DNA of 20,775 bases from a virus: IMG/VR virus record IMGVR_UViG_3300021420_000126, positions 1 to 20,775 of that record; one strand, 5' to 3'. Of this stretch, positions 10,645-20,775 are shown piece by piece. Under the pieces are notes generated by a model. That model worked only from the letters and a program-made list of their open reading frames with translations. It was not told the DNA's origin and did not search any database. Position numbers and translations under genes: made by a program. Position 1 is the stretch's first letter; every line of letters begins with the position of its first letter.

Positions 10645-11003
10645 CAGTCGCTCGCCTCCTCGTCGGGCCCGCGCTCGGGGTCCTCGTCCCCGGGGGCGCG
10701 CAGCTCGGGGTGCGCGTCGTCGTACTGCTCCAGGGCGGCGGGCTCGCCCTCGGGCTCCTCGGCGCCCGCCGCGACGGGGTTGGCGCCCAGCGGCTCCCCG
10801 GTGGGCGCGCCGTCGCCCTCGGGCTCCACGGCCCCCAGCGGCTCCCCCGTGCTGGTGACCCCGGCCCCCTCGCCAGGGTCGAACGCGGGTTCGGGTTCGG
10901 CCTTGCCGCCAGGCCAGCCCTGCTCGGCCTCGGCGTCACGATGCGTCATGTGCCTCATCCTGCCCGCCCTGCGCCAGGGGCGCCAGCGCGGCCACCCGCT
11001 CAC
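10644..11003 (-). CDS. acidic low-complexity protein between tail and lysis genes
   Basis: A 119-aa protein if it starts at GTG 11003, which overlaps the stop of the upstream gene (GTGA); ATGs at 10958 and 10949 are alternatives. Apart from a basic, Trp/Arg-rich start, it is almost wholly Glu, Asp, Gly, Pro and Ala, with an imperfect repeat (STGEPLGAVEPEGDG / PTGEPLGANPVAAG). This predicts a strongly acidic, disordered chain. The tight packing between two coupled genes supports a real gene. Function unknown; a flexible virion linker or chaperone-like acidic protein is conceivable. Confidence 0.6.
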   Translation of the reverse strand: MSGWPRWRPWRRAGRMRHMTHRDAEAEQGWPGGKAEPEPAFDPGEGAGVTSTGEPLGAVEPEGDGAPTGEPLGANPVAAGAEEPEGEPAALEQYDDAHPELRAPGDEDPERGPDEEASD

Positions 11004-11887
11004 GTGCCGCCGCCCAGGTCTTCGACGGTGCAGCAGACGTAATCGCCGTGGCCGACCGCCGTCCCCATCCGGTACTGCCCGCTGATGTGCGCCCAGATGC
11101 GGCCCTCGAAGATGTACCGGCCGGGGGGCACGTTCCCGGGGCGCTGGAAGATCCATTCGACGCTCGCGCCCTGCCCGGCCTGGAGGCGCCGGTAGGAGAT
11201 GATCGCGGCGCGGCCCATGATCGCGGCCGATTGCGGCTGGCCCTCCGGGCGGGAGCCGACGCCGATGCGGCCCTCCAGGCTGCTGCCGCTCTCGGCGGTC
11301 ACCGACGTGGAGGAGAACCGGACCCGGTACCAGCGGCCCGGTTGCAGCATCACGGGCTCGGTGGGGCAGGAGGCGAACCCGAGGGCGGTCTCCCACGTGT
11401 TCGCGTTCTGGAGCCCGCCAGCGTTCCGCACGGCCATCGCCAGCAGCCCGCCCCCGGCGCCGCCCCCGGTCGGCCCGGGGATCAGCTCCATCTGCGCGGC
11501 GCTGTTAGCGCCAGCGGGGACAACGATGGTGGCCAGCAGCACGCCCAGCCGCCCCGCCTCGCCCCCGGCCGGGTACAGCCGCCCCACCCAGGTCCCCGCG
11601 TCGGTGTCAATGTCGGCCCACAGCACATCGGTGCGCGGCTGCGCCCCGCCAGCCGGTACGTCCTGCTGCTGCTCCTCCCGGGCGCCGACCACGGCCAGCG
11701 TCCGGTCCCCGCAGTCCACGATGCCCAGCCAGGGGCCGACGCCCACGGTCAGCCCGCCCCGGGCCGCCAGCACGGGCGCGGCGACGAGGCCAGCGCGGCC
11801 CGCCAGGGCGGTGACCACCATCCGGTCCTCGATGGCGTCGTAGTTGCCCGCCTGGCCCCAGGCCAGCAGGCCACCAGGTGTCGTCAT
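11000..11887 (-). CDS. minor tail protein (baseplate-associated)
   Basis: A 295-aa protein; the ATG at 11887 overlaps the upstream TGA (ATGA), with GGAGGAGAC just before it. The first half (DRMVVTALAGRAGL, GGLTVGVGPWLGIVDCGDRT, RTDVLWADIDTDAGTWVGRL, LATIVVPAGANSA) follows a pattern common in Streptomyces and related phage minor tail proteins encoded after the tail hub. The second half reads like a carbohydrate-binding or jelly-roll beta-sandwich (PGRWYRVRFSSTSV, VPPGRYIFEGRIWA). It is therefore probably a tail-tip protein with a binding domain. It stands between the Gp37-like gene and the acidic gene in the coupled late series. The precise role is inferred. Confidence 0.7.
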   Translation of the reverse strand: MTTPGGLLAWGQAGNYDAIEDRMVVTALAGRAGLVAAPVLAARGGLTVGVGPWLGIVDCGDRTLAVVGAREEQQQDVPAGGAQPRTDVLWADIDTDAGTWVGRLYPAGGEAGRLGVLLATIVVPAGANSAAQMELIPGPTGGGAGGGLLAMAVRNAGGLQNANTWETALGFASCPTEPVMLQPGRWYRVRFSSTSVTAESGSSLEGRIGVGSRPEGQPQSAAIMGRAAIISYRRLQAGQGASVEWIFQRPGNVPPGRYIFEGRIWAHISGQYRMGTAVGHGDYVCCTVEDLGGGT

Positions 11888-13085
11888 GTCTCCTCCGCAG
11901 TGGTCGCTTCCAGGTGGGTGCGGAACATCCCGGTCGTCGTCGCGTCGAGCCGGTCCAGCCGCGCCGTCAGGGTCGCCGCAGGCTTGGGCGGCGGGTCCAC
12001 GATGGTGACCGTCCACGCGGCGGTCCCAGCGGCGGCGTCGGCGTCGATCCGGGCCAGCCGCCCCACGGCGCTCAGCCCGGCTGGCATGAAGGGGCTGACC
12101 AGGTTCACCGCCACGTCGTCCCCGACGCCGTAGGTGCCCAGCGCCGGGGCTGCCACGGGCATCCGTGATTCCAGGGCCAGCGCCGGGCCCGCGTACGTCG
12201 TCGCGGCGGCCAGCGCCCGCTCCCGCAGCGTGGAGGGCAGCACGGTCCCGGGCCAGTCGTCCACCTCGTCCAGGCGGGGCAGCCCCTCCTGGGGGCGGTC
12301 CACGATCTCCACGGGCGCCCGGGCGTCGGCCGGGGCGCCCTCGGGCGTCTCGCCCACGGCGAAGGTCCGGGTCCGCTGCTGCGCGGCCGACCACGTGTTG
12401 CGGAAGCTGGCGGCCCCGGCCGGGACGACGATGCCGAGCCCGGTAGCGCCCCCGGCCCTTGGGTAGGCGATCTTCAGCGTGCAGACCGGCCGCCCCGCCT
12501 CCATCGTGTACTCGGCGCGGAACTCCGGGCCCTCGATGACCTCGCACAGGTTGACCAGCAGGGCGGCCAGGCTGCCGCCCTCCAGGTAGTCATAGAACCG
12601 GGTCCGCAGCCTGCCCGGCCCCGGGTCGGTGACGACCCGCACCCCGACCTGCGAGACGAACGCGGCCAGGTCCCGGGCGATGATGGTCTGCTCCGTGCCC
12701 GGCTCGGGGTAGTTGACCCGGGAGGCTTGCTGCCGCTTGGCCAAGTAGCCGGGCAGCTCGCTGAACGCCATGCCGACCGCGGTCCCCCCGTCGTCATCGA
12801 GCCCGACCGGGCAGCCCGCCCAGACCGGCCGGCCGTCGTAGAACGCCCAGAGCCGCCAGCCCCAGAAGCGCAGCAGCTCGGCCCGGGTCAGCCCGGCCTG
12901 CTCGATGGGGATGACGGCCTCGGCGGCGCCGTACCCGCTCAGCAGCCACGAGCAGGTGAAGCCGGTCACCTGGACCGGGCCGAGGGCGTCACGCGGCCCG
13001 AACGGCAGCCCCGGGGGGAGCTGGGACTGGTCGGCCCAGAACGTCCACTCGGCGGGGATGGCCGAGCCGACCAGCGGCGGCGAGG

Positions 13086-13089
<4 letters not shown>
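11884..13089 (-). CDS. minor tail protein, Gp37-like tail hub component
   Basis: A 401-aa protein; the ATG at 13089 overlaps the stop of the Dit-type gene (ATGA). The N-terminal part (FTCSWLLSGYGAAEAVIPIE, LLRFWGWRLWAFYDGRPVWA, GMAFSELPGYLAKRQ) and the following EQTIIARDLAAFVSQ match the usual pattern of Gp37-like / Siphovirus tail-hub proteins, which form the ring under Dit that holds the tape measure tip and the spike. The second half is beta-rich, ending in a helical segment (TARLDRLDATTTGMF). Gene order (tape measure, Dit, hub, minor tail) supports the call. Family is moderately sure. Confidence 0.7.
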
Positions 13090-15751
<2,662 letters not shown>

Positions 15752-15752
<1 letters not shown>

Positions 15753-18277
15753 CAGGCCCTCCCGGTGGCGGTCGCCCAGCCAAGGCGGCGCGAGACGGCG
15801 GCGGCGATCTCCGTCTCCGACTGCCCGGGCTGCGGGTACACGTTGATGGTGATCGTGGCCCGGGCGCTGATGCCGCCGAGGCCCTCGGCCGCGCCCGCCA
15901 GGGGCGAGAGCAGGCGGGGCAGCGCGGCGGCCAGCGTGGCGCCCAGCCCGCCCCGGCCGCCCTCGGGCCCGCCGCCGCCGCCCGCCAGGGCGCCCACGGC
16001 CGGGCCGCCCCCGGGCACCGCCACGTGCCCGCCGCCGCCGCCGCCCGCGCCGCCGAGCAGGGCGCCCAGCACGGCCGACACGACAGGGGCACCGGCCGCC
16101 AGGCCCCGGGCGAGCCCGGCTGCGACCTCGCCGCCCACGTCCTCACCGATGACGCTGCGGCCGACCGCCCGCTTAGCGGCCGAGATGGCCCCGCCGATGG
16201 TCGAGCTGACCATGGAGGCGATGCCCGACAGCCCGGCCTGGATCGAGCTGGCCATGGCCGAGGCGGCGCTGGCCCCGGCGCTGGCGAAGCCGCCGACCAG
16301 GCCCCGGGCGGCGCCGACCATGCCCGACACGGCCGAGGAGACGACCGAGCGGGCCCGGGACAGCCCGGACGACAGGGCGCCGACGAGCCCGGAGGCGGCC
16401 TGCTGGGCGGCGCCCGTGACCCCGGAGGCCATGGACCGCACGGAGCCGATCACGGCCGACACCGCCGCCTTGGTCGCGCCCGTGACCGCCGACCAGGCGG
16501 CCCGCACGGCCCCAGCTACCGCCGTGAAGGCGGCGCCCAGGGCCCGCAGCACGCCCAGCGCCCCGGACACGGCGCCGCCCATGGCCGACAGGGCAGGGAT
16601 CAGCCCGGGGCTGCCGCCGAGGATCCAGCGGACCACCGTGGCGATGGCGTTGGCCACCACGCCCAGGATCGCGGCGAGCGCCTTGAAGCCGGGCACCGTG
16701 ATGTAGGTCACCTGGAGGCGCAGGATCGCCGCCGCGAGCTTGATCAGCGGCACCAGCAGCAGCGCCACGACCTTGACCAGCCCGCCCAGGATGGCGAAAA
16801 GGGCGGTCAGCAGCGGCGACACGGCCGACAGGACGGGGCCCAGCTCCTTCACGGCCGGCGCCAGCACGGAGCCCAGCTCGCGGGCCAGCAGCACGACCAC
16901 GGGCACCAGGGGCTTGATCGCGTTCATGACCCCGGCGAAGGCGGCCTTCAGCACGCCCAGCAGGGCGCCGCCCAGCGAGATCATCGCGGCCCGGAACTCC
17001 GGGGACACGGCCATCAGCAGCCCGATGGCGGCGACCACCCCAGCGATGGCGAGGCCCACGGGGCCCAGGGCAGCGCCCAGGCTGCCCGCCGCTGGGGCCA
17101 GCCCGCCCAGCCCGGGCAGCGCGGCGGCCCCGGCCTGGCCGATGGACAGCAGCCCCTTGCCGACCAGGCCCAGGGGCGACAGCAGCGATTGGAGCATCGG
17201 GCCCAGGATGGGCAGGCTGCCGAGCACCTTGGTGCCGCTGAACACGGCCAGCCCGGCCCCGGCCACGGCGGCGGCGGGGCCGAACCGTTTGATCGCGTCC
17301 ACCGCCGTGTTGATCTTGGCCGGGTCTAGCGTCTCGATGAACGTGGCGGCGTGTTTGGCGGCCCCAGCGATGGGCGCGGCCAGCCGGGCGGCGGCGACCC
17401 CGATGGCGTCGAAGATCGGGGCCAGCTTGCCCCCTGGCTCCAGCGCCCTCGCGAGCGCCTTCCCCAGGTCGTACGCCTGGAGGATCACGGGGCCGAAGGC
17501 GTTGACCAGCCCGGTGCCTACCGCGATCTTGATGTCGTCGATGATCCGGGGGAAGGACCGCAGCACCTTGCCCGGCTCGGTCATCGCCGCCGCGTAGGCC
17601 CCGGCGATGGGCTTGCCCGCCGCCAGGGTGGCGTTCAGTACGGCCTGCGCCCGCTCGGTCGCGGTCAGCTCGGACGCCGACTTGCCGACGCTCTTGGCGT
17701 AGTCGGCCATCGCCTGCCCGGCTTGGACGTTGATGCCCGCGTTGCGCAGGACCAGGCTGTTCTGCGTCGTGATGCCGTGGATGAGCTGGTCTAGTACCTC
17801 GGAGGAGTCGCGCCCGCTGATGACAGCGGCGTCCTGGGCGACCCGGGCCAGGTCCGTGCTCTTGCCGAGGTCGAGCTGGTTGCGGGCGAACTGGGCGACG
17901 AGGTTCTGCGCGACCCCGGCTTGGATGCCGTAGGAGCGCACCGCGGATACCTGCTTGAGCATCTGCGGGTACGACAGGTTGTTGGCCTGCGCCAGCGCCT
18001 TGAGCGTGGCGTTCATTTCCCCGACGCGGGCGGCGGCGCGGAAGCTGGCCACGCCGAACCCGATAGCCGCCGTGGAGGCCACGCCCAGCCCGGTCGCCAC
18101 CCCCCGGCCGATGCTGGCGGCGATGGGCTTGAGGGCGGTCAGGCCCTTGGACATGCCGCCGCTGACGGCCTTGCCCGCGTCGTCCCCGGCCGACTGGGCG
18201 GCGGCCTTGACCGCTGGCCCGACCTTCGATGTGTCGGGCAGGACGAGGAGCCTCAGCGCCCCATAGGCGCTAGCCAA
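15752..18277 (-). CDS. tape measure protein
   Basis: An 841-aa protein, starting at TTG 18277: the frame has a stop at 18292 and no ATG or GTG between it and the TTG, and GGAG lies 4 nt upstream. The start overlaps the chaperone stop by 8 bp. The N-terminal part has the usual actinophage tape-measure pattern (SKVGPAVKAAAQSAGDDAGK, ALAQANNLSYPQMLKQVSAV, QNSLVLRNAGINVQAGQAM). Long hydrophobic Ala/Gly/Leu/Val stretches follow (about 380-660), then Ser/Ala-rich repeats, a Gly-rich linker and a C-terminal ATITINVYPQPGQSETEI segment often seen in the family. It sets tail length and helps DNA pass the membrane. With about 0.15 nm per residue the tail would be near 125 nm. The position after the frameshifted chaperone pair is diagnostic. 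Confidence 0.93.
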
Positions 18278-18991
18278 GGTGCTCCACCCTCACCCCGGGC
18301 ATAAGCGCTAGCTGCGCGGCGGCGTCCGCCCACGTGCGCCCGCTCTTGGCCCCGGCCGCGCCCGTCCGGGCCGCTGCGGGCCGCCCAGCGCCGGGGCGTG
18401 CCAGCGCAGGGCGGGGCAGCGGGCGCGGCCTGGTCGCGCCCTTGGCGCCGTAGGCGCGCAGCGTGACCCACGTCAGCCGGGCCAGGTGATCGACCACCAG
18501 GGCCAGCAGTTCCGCCTCGGTGGACCACGCCTGCCCGCCGCGCAGCGCAGCGGGGGGCAGCCGCACGGCCAGCACGGCCAGGCGGCGCGGCGTAACCCGG
18601 GGGTCGAGCACATCGACCCCGTAGGCGGCGAGCATGGCGGCCTCTACGTCGCCGTCGAACCGGGCGGCGCAGGCGGCGGCGAGTTTGGGAGGCCCCCGAC
18701 CCCGGCCGCGCGGCCGACCTCCTCGAACAGGACGTTCAGCTCGCCCATCGTCATCCCGGCCGCGCAGAGCTGGTCGAACGTGGCCTGGCCGAGCAGCAGC
18801 ACCATGGCGTCCGCCAGCTCGCCCCGGCCGATGAGCGCCTGCGCCTGGAGGGGCCAGTTCAGCGCGGGCGGAACCTCATAGGTGGCGCCCCGGTAGGTGA
18901 ACGGGAAAGGGGTGGCCTCCTGGGCGGCAGCGGCGGCAGCGGCAGCCTGGTCCAGGTCGAACACGGCCCGCCCCGTGGCGGGCGCGTTCAT
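18270..18991 (-). CDS. tail assembly chaperone, long -1 frameshift product (gpGT-like)
   Basis: This is a fusion made when ribosomes slip back one base at CCCAAAC (18689-18683). The first 103 codons are read from ATG 18991, then base 18683 is read again and translation continues in the -1 frame to TAG at 18270, giving 240 aa. The -1 frame is open through the join, and its product there (LAAACAARFDGDVEAAMLAA) looks like the typical second chaperone domain. The downstream part ends in a basic linker and ADAAAQLALMPGVRVEHLG. In siphoviruses the long form binds the tape measure and the short form supplies most copies. The downstream frame alone also has an ATG at 18635, but without the slip it would lack its N-terminal helix. 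Frameshifting is inferred from the heptamer and the gene order. Confidence 0.8.
18644..18991 (-). CDS. tail assembly chaperone, short product (gpG-like)
   Basis: A 115-aa protein; ATG 18991 overlaps the stop of the major tail protein (ATGA). It begins with an Ala-rich helix (DLDQAAAAAAAAQE), then FPFTYRGATYEVPPALNWPL and ALIGRGELADAMVLLLG, then a conserved-looking GMTMGELNVLFEEVGRAAGV, typical of actinophage tail chaperones. The end past the slippery site (NSPPPAPPGSTAT) is low-complexity, as usual for the non-shifted tail. It coats the tape measure during tail assembly and is expected to be the more abundant of the two products. Confidence 0.88.
   Translation of the reverse strand: MNAPATGRAVFDLDQAAAAAAAAQEATPFPFTYRGATYEVPPALNWPLQAQALIGRGELADAMVLLLGQATFDQLCAAGMTMGELNVLFEEVGRAAGVGGLPNSPPPAPPGSTAT
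18683..18689 (-). promoter_or_regulatory. -1 programmed frameshift site C CCA AAC
   Basis: In the reading frame of the short chaperone the codons are CTC CCA AAC, giving a perfect X XXY YYZ heptamer (C CCA AAC). Slippage re-pairs both tRNAs with CCC and AAA and opens a -1 frame of 137 codons without a stop. The short frame ends 39 nt further on (18644). A downstream stimulatory structure was not modelled. Confidence 0.85.
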
Positions 18992-19680
18992 GCCGCTGCC
19001 TGCTCACCGGACGCCCTGGAGCCCTTGCGGCGGCGGCGGGCCGGGGGCGCTGCCCCGGCGCTGACCCCGGAACCGTTCGGGCTCGGCGCGCCCAGCGAGG
19101 AGCCAGCGGCGGCGGGGCCGAGCTGCACCCGCGCCAGGGACCCGGCGTCCTCCAGCGCCGACAGCGTGCAGTCCAGCGGCACGACCGCGCCCCTGGTGAT
19201 CGGCATGTCGCCCGCGTCGGACAGGTTGGCCCGGGTGAACGTCAGGCGCAGCACGCGCTCGCCGTCGCGGCTGTCGATCGACACGGCGTACAGGTGCCCG
19301 GCCTGGTCGGTGCGGACCTCCATGTCGATCGAGCCATCGGTGGCCGGGGTCGGCTCGTCGGTGTCGAAGTACAGCCCCAGCGTCATGCTGTTGAGCTGCC
19401 AGAGCACGAACTGGAGCGTGACCTGCCGCTCGGTGATCACCGTGCGGATCGGGGCCACGGACTGCCAGGGCGTCAGGGGCTCGCTGCTGGTGTCCTGGCC
19501 CACGGTCGGGCCGTCGTCGCTGAGGTAGCCCAGCAGCCGCCAGGGCGCCTCGTAGTCCTCGGTCGTGTCGTCCGGGGGCTCCGTGCCCGGGGGCGCGAGC
19601 CAGATGCCGGGGCCGTTCGGGGTGCCGACCTGCACTTCATCGGGATCGAGGGTCGTCACTGGGGGGGCGGGTGTGCTCAT
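18988..19680 (-). CDS. major tail protein (tail tube subunit)
   Basis: A 230-aa protein; ATG 19680 with GGAAGGAACACC upstream. It starts with a short Thr/Pro leader (TLDPDEVQVGTPNGPGIWLA) and goes on to APWRLLGYLSDDGPTVGQDT, ITERQVTLQFVLWQLN and LRLTFTRANLSDAG, the pattern of actinophage tail-tube proteins of the lambda gpV-like fold. The C-terminal about 35 residues are Gly/Ser/Ala then a basic RRRRKGSR stretch, a flexible extension. Its place between the tail terminator and the chaperones is the standard order. A 52-bp gap upstream, larger than at neighbouring junctions, might hold its own promoter (a weak CATACT is present), fitting its high copy number, but this is speculative. Confidence 0.88.
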   Translation of the reverse strand: MSTPAPPVTTLDPDEVQVGTPNGPGIWLAPPGTEPPDDTTEDYEAPWRLLGYLSDDGPTVGQDTSSEPLTPWQSVAPIRTVITERQVTLQFVLWQLNSMTLGLYFDTDEPTPATDGSIDMEVRTDQAGHLYAVSIDSRDGERVLRLTFTRANLSDAGDMPITRGAVVPLDCTLSALEDAGSLARVQLGPAAAGSSLGAPSPNGSGVSAGAAPPARRRRKGSRASGEQAAA

Positions 19681-19732
19681 GGCCGGGTGTTCCTTCCGAT
19701 CGGCCGGGCAGTATGGGCCGCGAGCATCGGGC

Positions 19733-20092
19733 TCACGGGGCCGCCCGGGCGGGGTGGACGCGGATCTCGTAGCGGGCGCAGTAGCGCGGCTTCCCGTCCT
19801 CGGGGTCGGGCAGCCAGAACGGGCCCTCGATGGGCTGGACGTAGGTGACGGTGCCCTCGGCCCAGGGCGCGCCGGGCAAGGCGCAGACCACGCGCAGCAG
19901 CCGCTCGGCCAGGTCCCGCGCGGCCTCCTTGGTGCGGGCCCGGGCGTCGGCCTGGACGAAGTAGGCGACCTGCCACCCGGCGTGGTCCCGGGTGGCCGTG
20001 TAGCAGAACGTCGTCACGTCGCCCAGCTCGCGCACGGCGGCCCAGACGTGCGCCTCAAGGTCCGGCTGCACGACAGCCGGGGGGGCGGTCAC
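19733..20092 (-). CDS. tail terminator (tail completion) protein
   Basis: A 119-aa protein; GTG 20092 overlaps the stop of the gp10-like gene (GTGA). The pattern PDLEAHVWAAVRELG, then VAYFVQADARARTKEAARDLAERLLRVV and a C-terminal strand pair (GPFWLPDPEDGKPRYCARYEI), is that of actinophage tail terminator proteins, which cap the tail tube before joining to the head. Length and position just before the major tail protein agree. The call rests on pattern and order; no catalytic motif is expected. Confidence 0.75.
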   Translation of the reverse strand: MTAPPAVVQPDLEAHVWAAVRELGDVTTFCYTATRDHAGWQVAYFVQADARARTKEAARDLAERLLRVVCALPGAPWAEGTVTYVQPIEGPFWLPDPEDGKPRYCARYEIRVHPARAAP

Positions 20093-20364
20093 CGGGCCCC
20101 CGCAGCGGCACGGCCCAGCGGCGACCGGGCGGGCATCTTCCGGGTGCCGAACTCGACATACTTGGCGTAGCGGACGGTGTTGGTGATCACGAACGCGCCG
20201 GGGACGCGGCCGGGCTCCACGGTCCAGCCCCCGGCCATGGCGCCGGTCAGCACCGGGGTGTTGGCCCGGGCCGTGTCGGCAATCTGACCGGCGCGCTCGG
20301 CTACCTGCGGGGCCGCCTCCCTAGCCGGCGCGCCGGGGTCAAGGATCTCGAACTCAGCGGGCAC
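20089..20364 (-). CDS. HK97 gp10-like head-tail joining protein (short)
   Basis: A 91-aa protein; GTG 20364 with GGAGG about 6-7 nt upstream, and the start lies inside the end of the preceding gene (11-bp overlap). Residues QIADTARANTPVLTGAMAGGWTVEP and VRYAKYVEFGTRKMPARSPLG are the hallmark HK97-gp10 segments (ANTPVLTG, YAxYVEFGT). The family is often 110-150 aa, so this is a compact member, lacking part of the N-terminal helix. It acts at the head-tail joint. The in-frame extension to 20490 is not supported by a start. Confidence 0.8.
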   Translation of the reverse strand: MPAEFEILDPGAPAREAAPQVAERAGQIADTARANTPVLTGAMAGGWTVEPGRVPGAFVITNTVRYAKYVEFGTRKMPARSPLGRAAAGAR

Positions 20365-20716
20365 TGGGCGCCTCCACGGCCGAGGCCACCCAGCAGTCCA
20401 GGTCGCCATGCCCGCGCGGGTCGGTGACGAGCCGGGCCTGCGCCAGGGCGTACGCCCGGCCGCCGATGACCACGACCGCCCCGTCTGCAACCGGGGCGTC
20501 AGGCGGCAGGTACACCTGGCCGAGCGCGGTGGTGGCGGGCTGCTGCGGGCCGTGCCCGCCCCGGTCCCCCGCCGCCGCGTCTGAGACGCCCGGGGCGGGC
20601 TGCCAGCTACCGGCGCCGCGCCAGGCCACCACGGCGCCGGGCAGCGCCCAGCCGTGGGCGTCCGCGCCCCCGGCCGGGTACAGCTCGACCTCGGTGTTGG
20701 CCAGCAGCACGGCCAT
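20354..20716 (-). CDS. head-tail connector (stopper-like) protein
   Basis: A 120-aa protein; ATG 20716 shares one base with the upstream stop (TGATG) and has GGAGG 8 nt upstream; a GTG five codons earlier is the alternative. It has a beta-rich pattern (AVLLANTEVELYPAGG, GQVYLPPDAPVADGAVVVIG, RAYALAQARLVTDPRGHGDL) fitting small head-tail connector or stopper proteins that sit before gp10-like genes. Family assignment is by gene order and general appearance rather than a firm motif. Confidence 0.55.
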   Translation of the reverse strand: MAVLLANTEVELYPAGGADAHGWALPGAVVAWRGAGSWQPAPGVSDAAAGDRGGHGPQQPATTALGQVYLPPDAPVADGAVVVIGGRAYALAQARLVTDPRGHGDLDCWVASAVEAPSAR

Positions 20717-20775
20717 CAGCCGACCTCCCACCAGTGCGGGTCGTGGACGGCCAGCGGCGTGTCGGCCACCAGGGG
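20716..20775 (-). CDS. C-terminal end of a head or connector protein (partial)
   Basis: The last 19 codons (ending ADTPLAVHDPHWWEVG, then TGA) of a leftward gene whose start is off the right edge. The frame is open to the edge and joins the next gene by TGATG. From the order it should be a head completion or connector protein, but there is too little sequence to say more. Confidence 0.5.
   Translation of the reverse strand, partial: PLVADTPLAVHDPHWWEVG

Overview
The window is a piece of a temperate tailed-phage genome, or of a prophage, from a high-GC actinobacterial host. Streptomyces or a close relative is most likely. This rests on very GC-rich DNA, frequent GTG starts, almost no TTA codons, GTGA/ATGA stop-start overlaps between neighbouring genes, and a typical actinophage tail module. 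The host genus is inference. No tRNA, rRNA, IS element or CRISPR array was seen, and neither edge looks like a host junction.

Read leftward on the minus strand from the right edge, the late block (about 20775 down to 7371) holds: the end of a head or connector gene, a small connector, an HK97-gp10-like protein, a tail terminator, the major tail protein, two tail assembly chaperones joined by a -1 frameshift at a CCCAAAC heptamer, an 841-aa tape measure protein, and a Dit-type protein carrying four Ig-like repeats. Then come two minor tail proteins, an acidic low-complexity protein, an amidase-2 endolysin, a BppU-like protein, a collagen-like tail fibre and a holin-like membrane protein. This is a siphovirus tail and lysis cassette.

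From 7370 to 7013 lies a convergent non-coding stretch with a strong hairpin terminator and a G-quadruplex motif. The plus-strand genes 6041-7012 (a Cys/His-rich protein, a 69-aa protein and an exported six-Cys protein) are divergent from a minus-strand accessory operon, 5953-3987. That operon encodes a GntR-type regulator with a C-terminal membrane segment, a probable Arr-like ADP-ribosyltransferase and four small proteins, two of them Cys-rich. A 10-bp inverted repeat sits between the two divergent units. The only TTA codons seen fall in this accessory region.

From 3986 to 3685 is non-coding DNA with an array of CCCCGGCCGGGG palindromes and a 58-bp imperfect palindrome (attP or operator candidate). 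Then follow two hypothetical genes and a 535-aa large serine integrase (3684-1318). After a hairpin terminator and a second repeat-rich non-coding region (1317-875) come a small Cro/C1-type HTH protein, a 53-aa protein and the first 163 residues of a RecB/Cas4-like PD-(D/E)XK nuclease that runs off the left edge. Integration, regulation and early DNA metabolism are therefore at the left, lysogeny or accessory functions in the middle, and virion assembly and lysis at the right.
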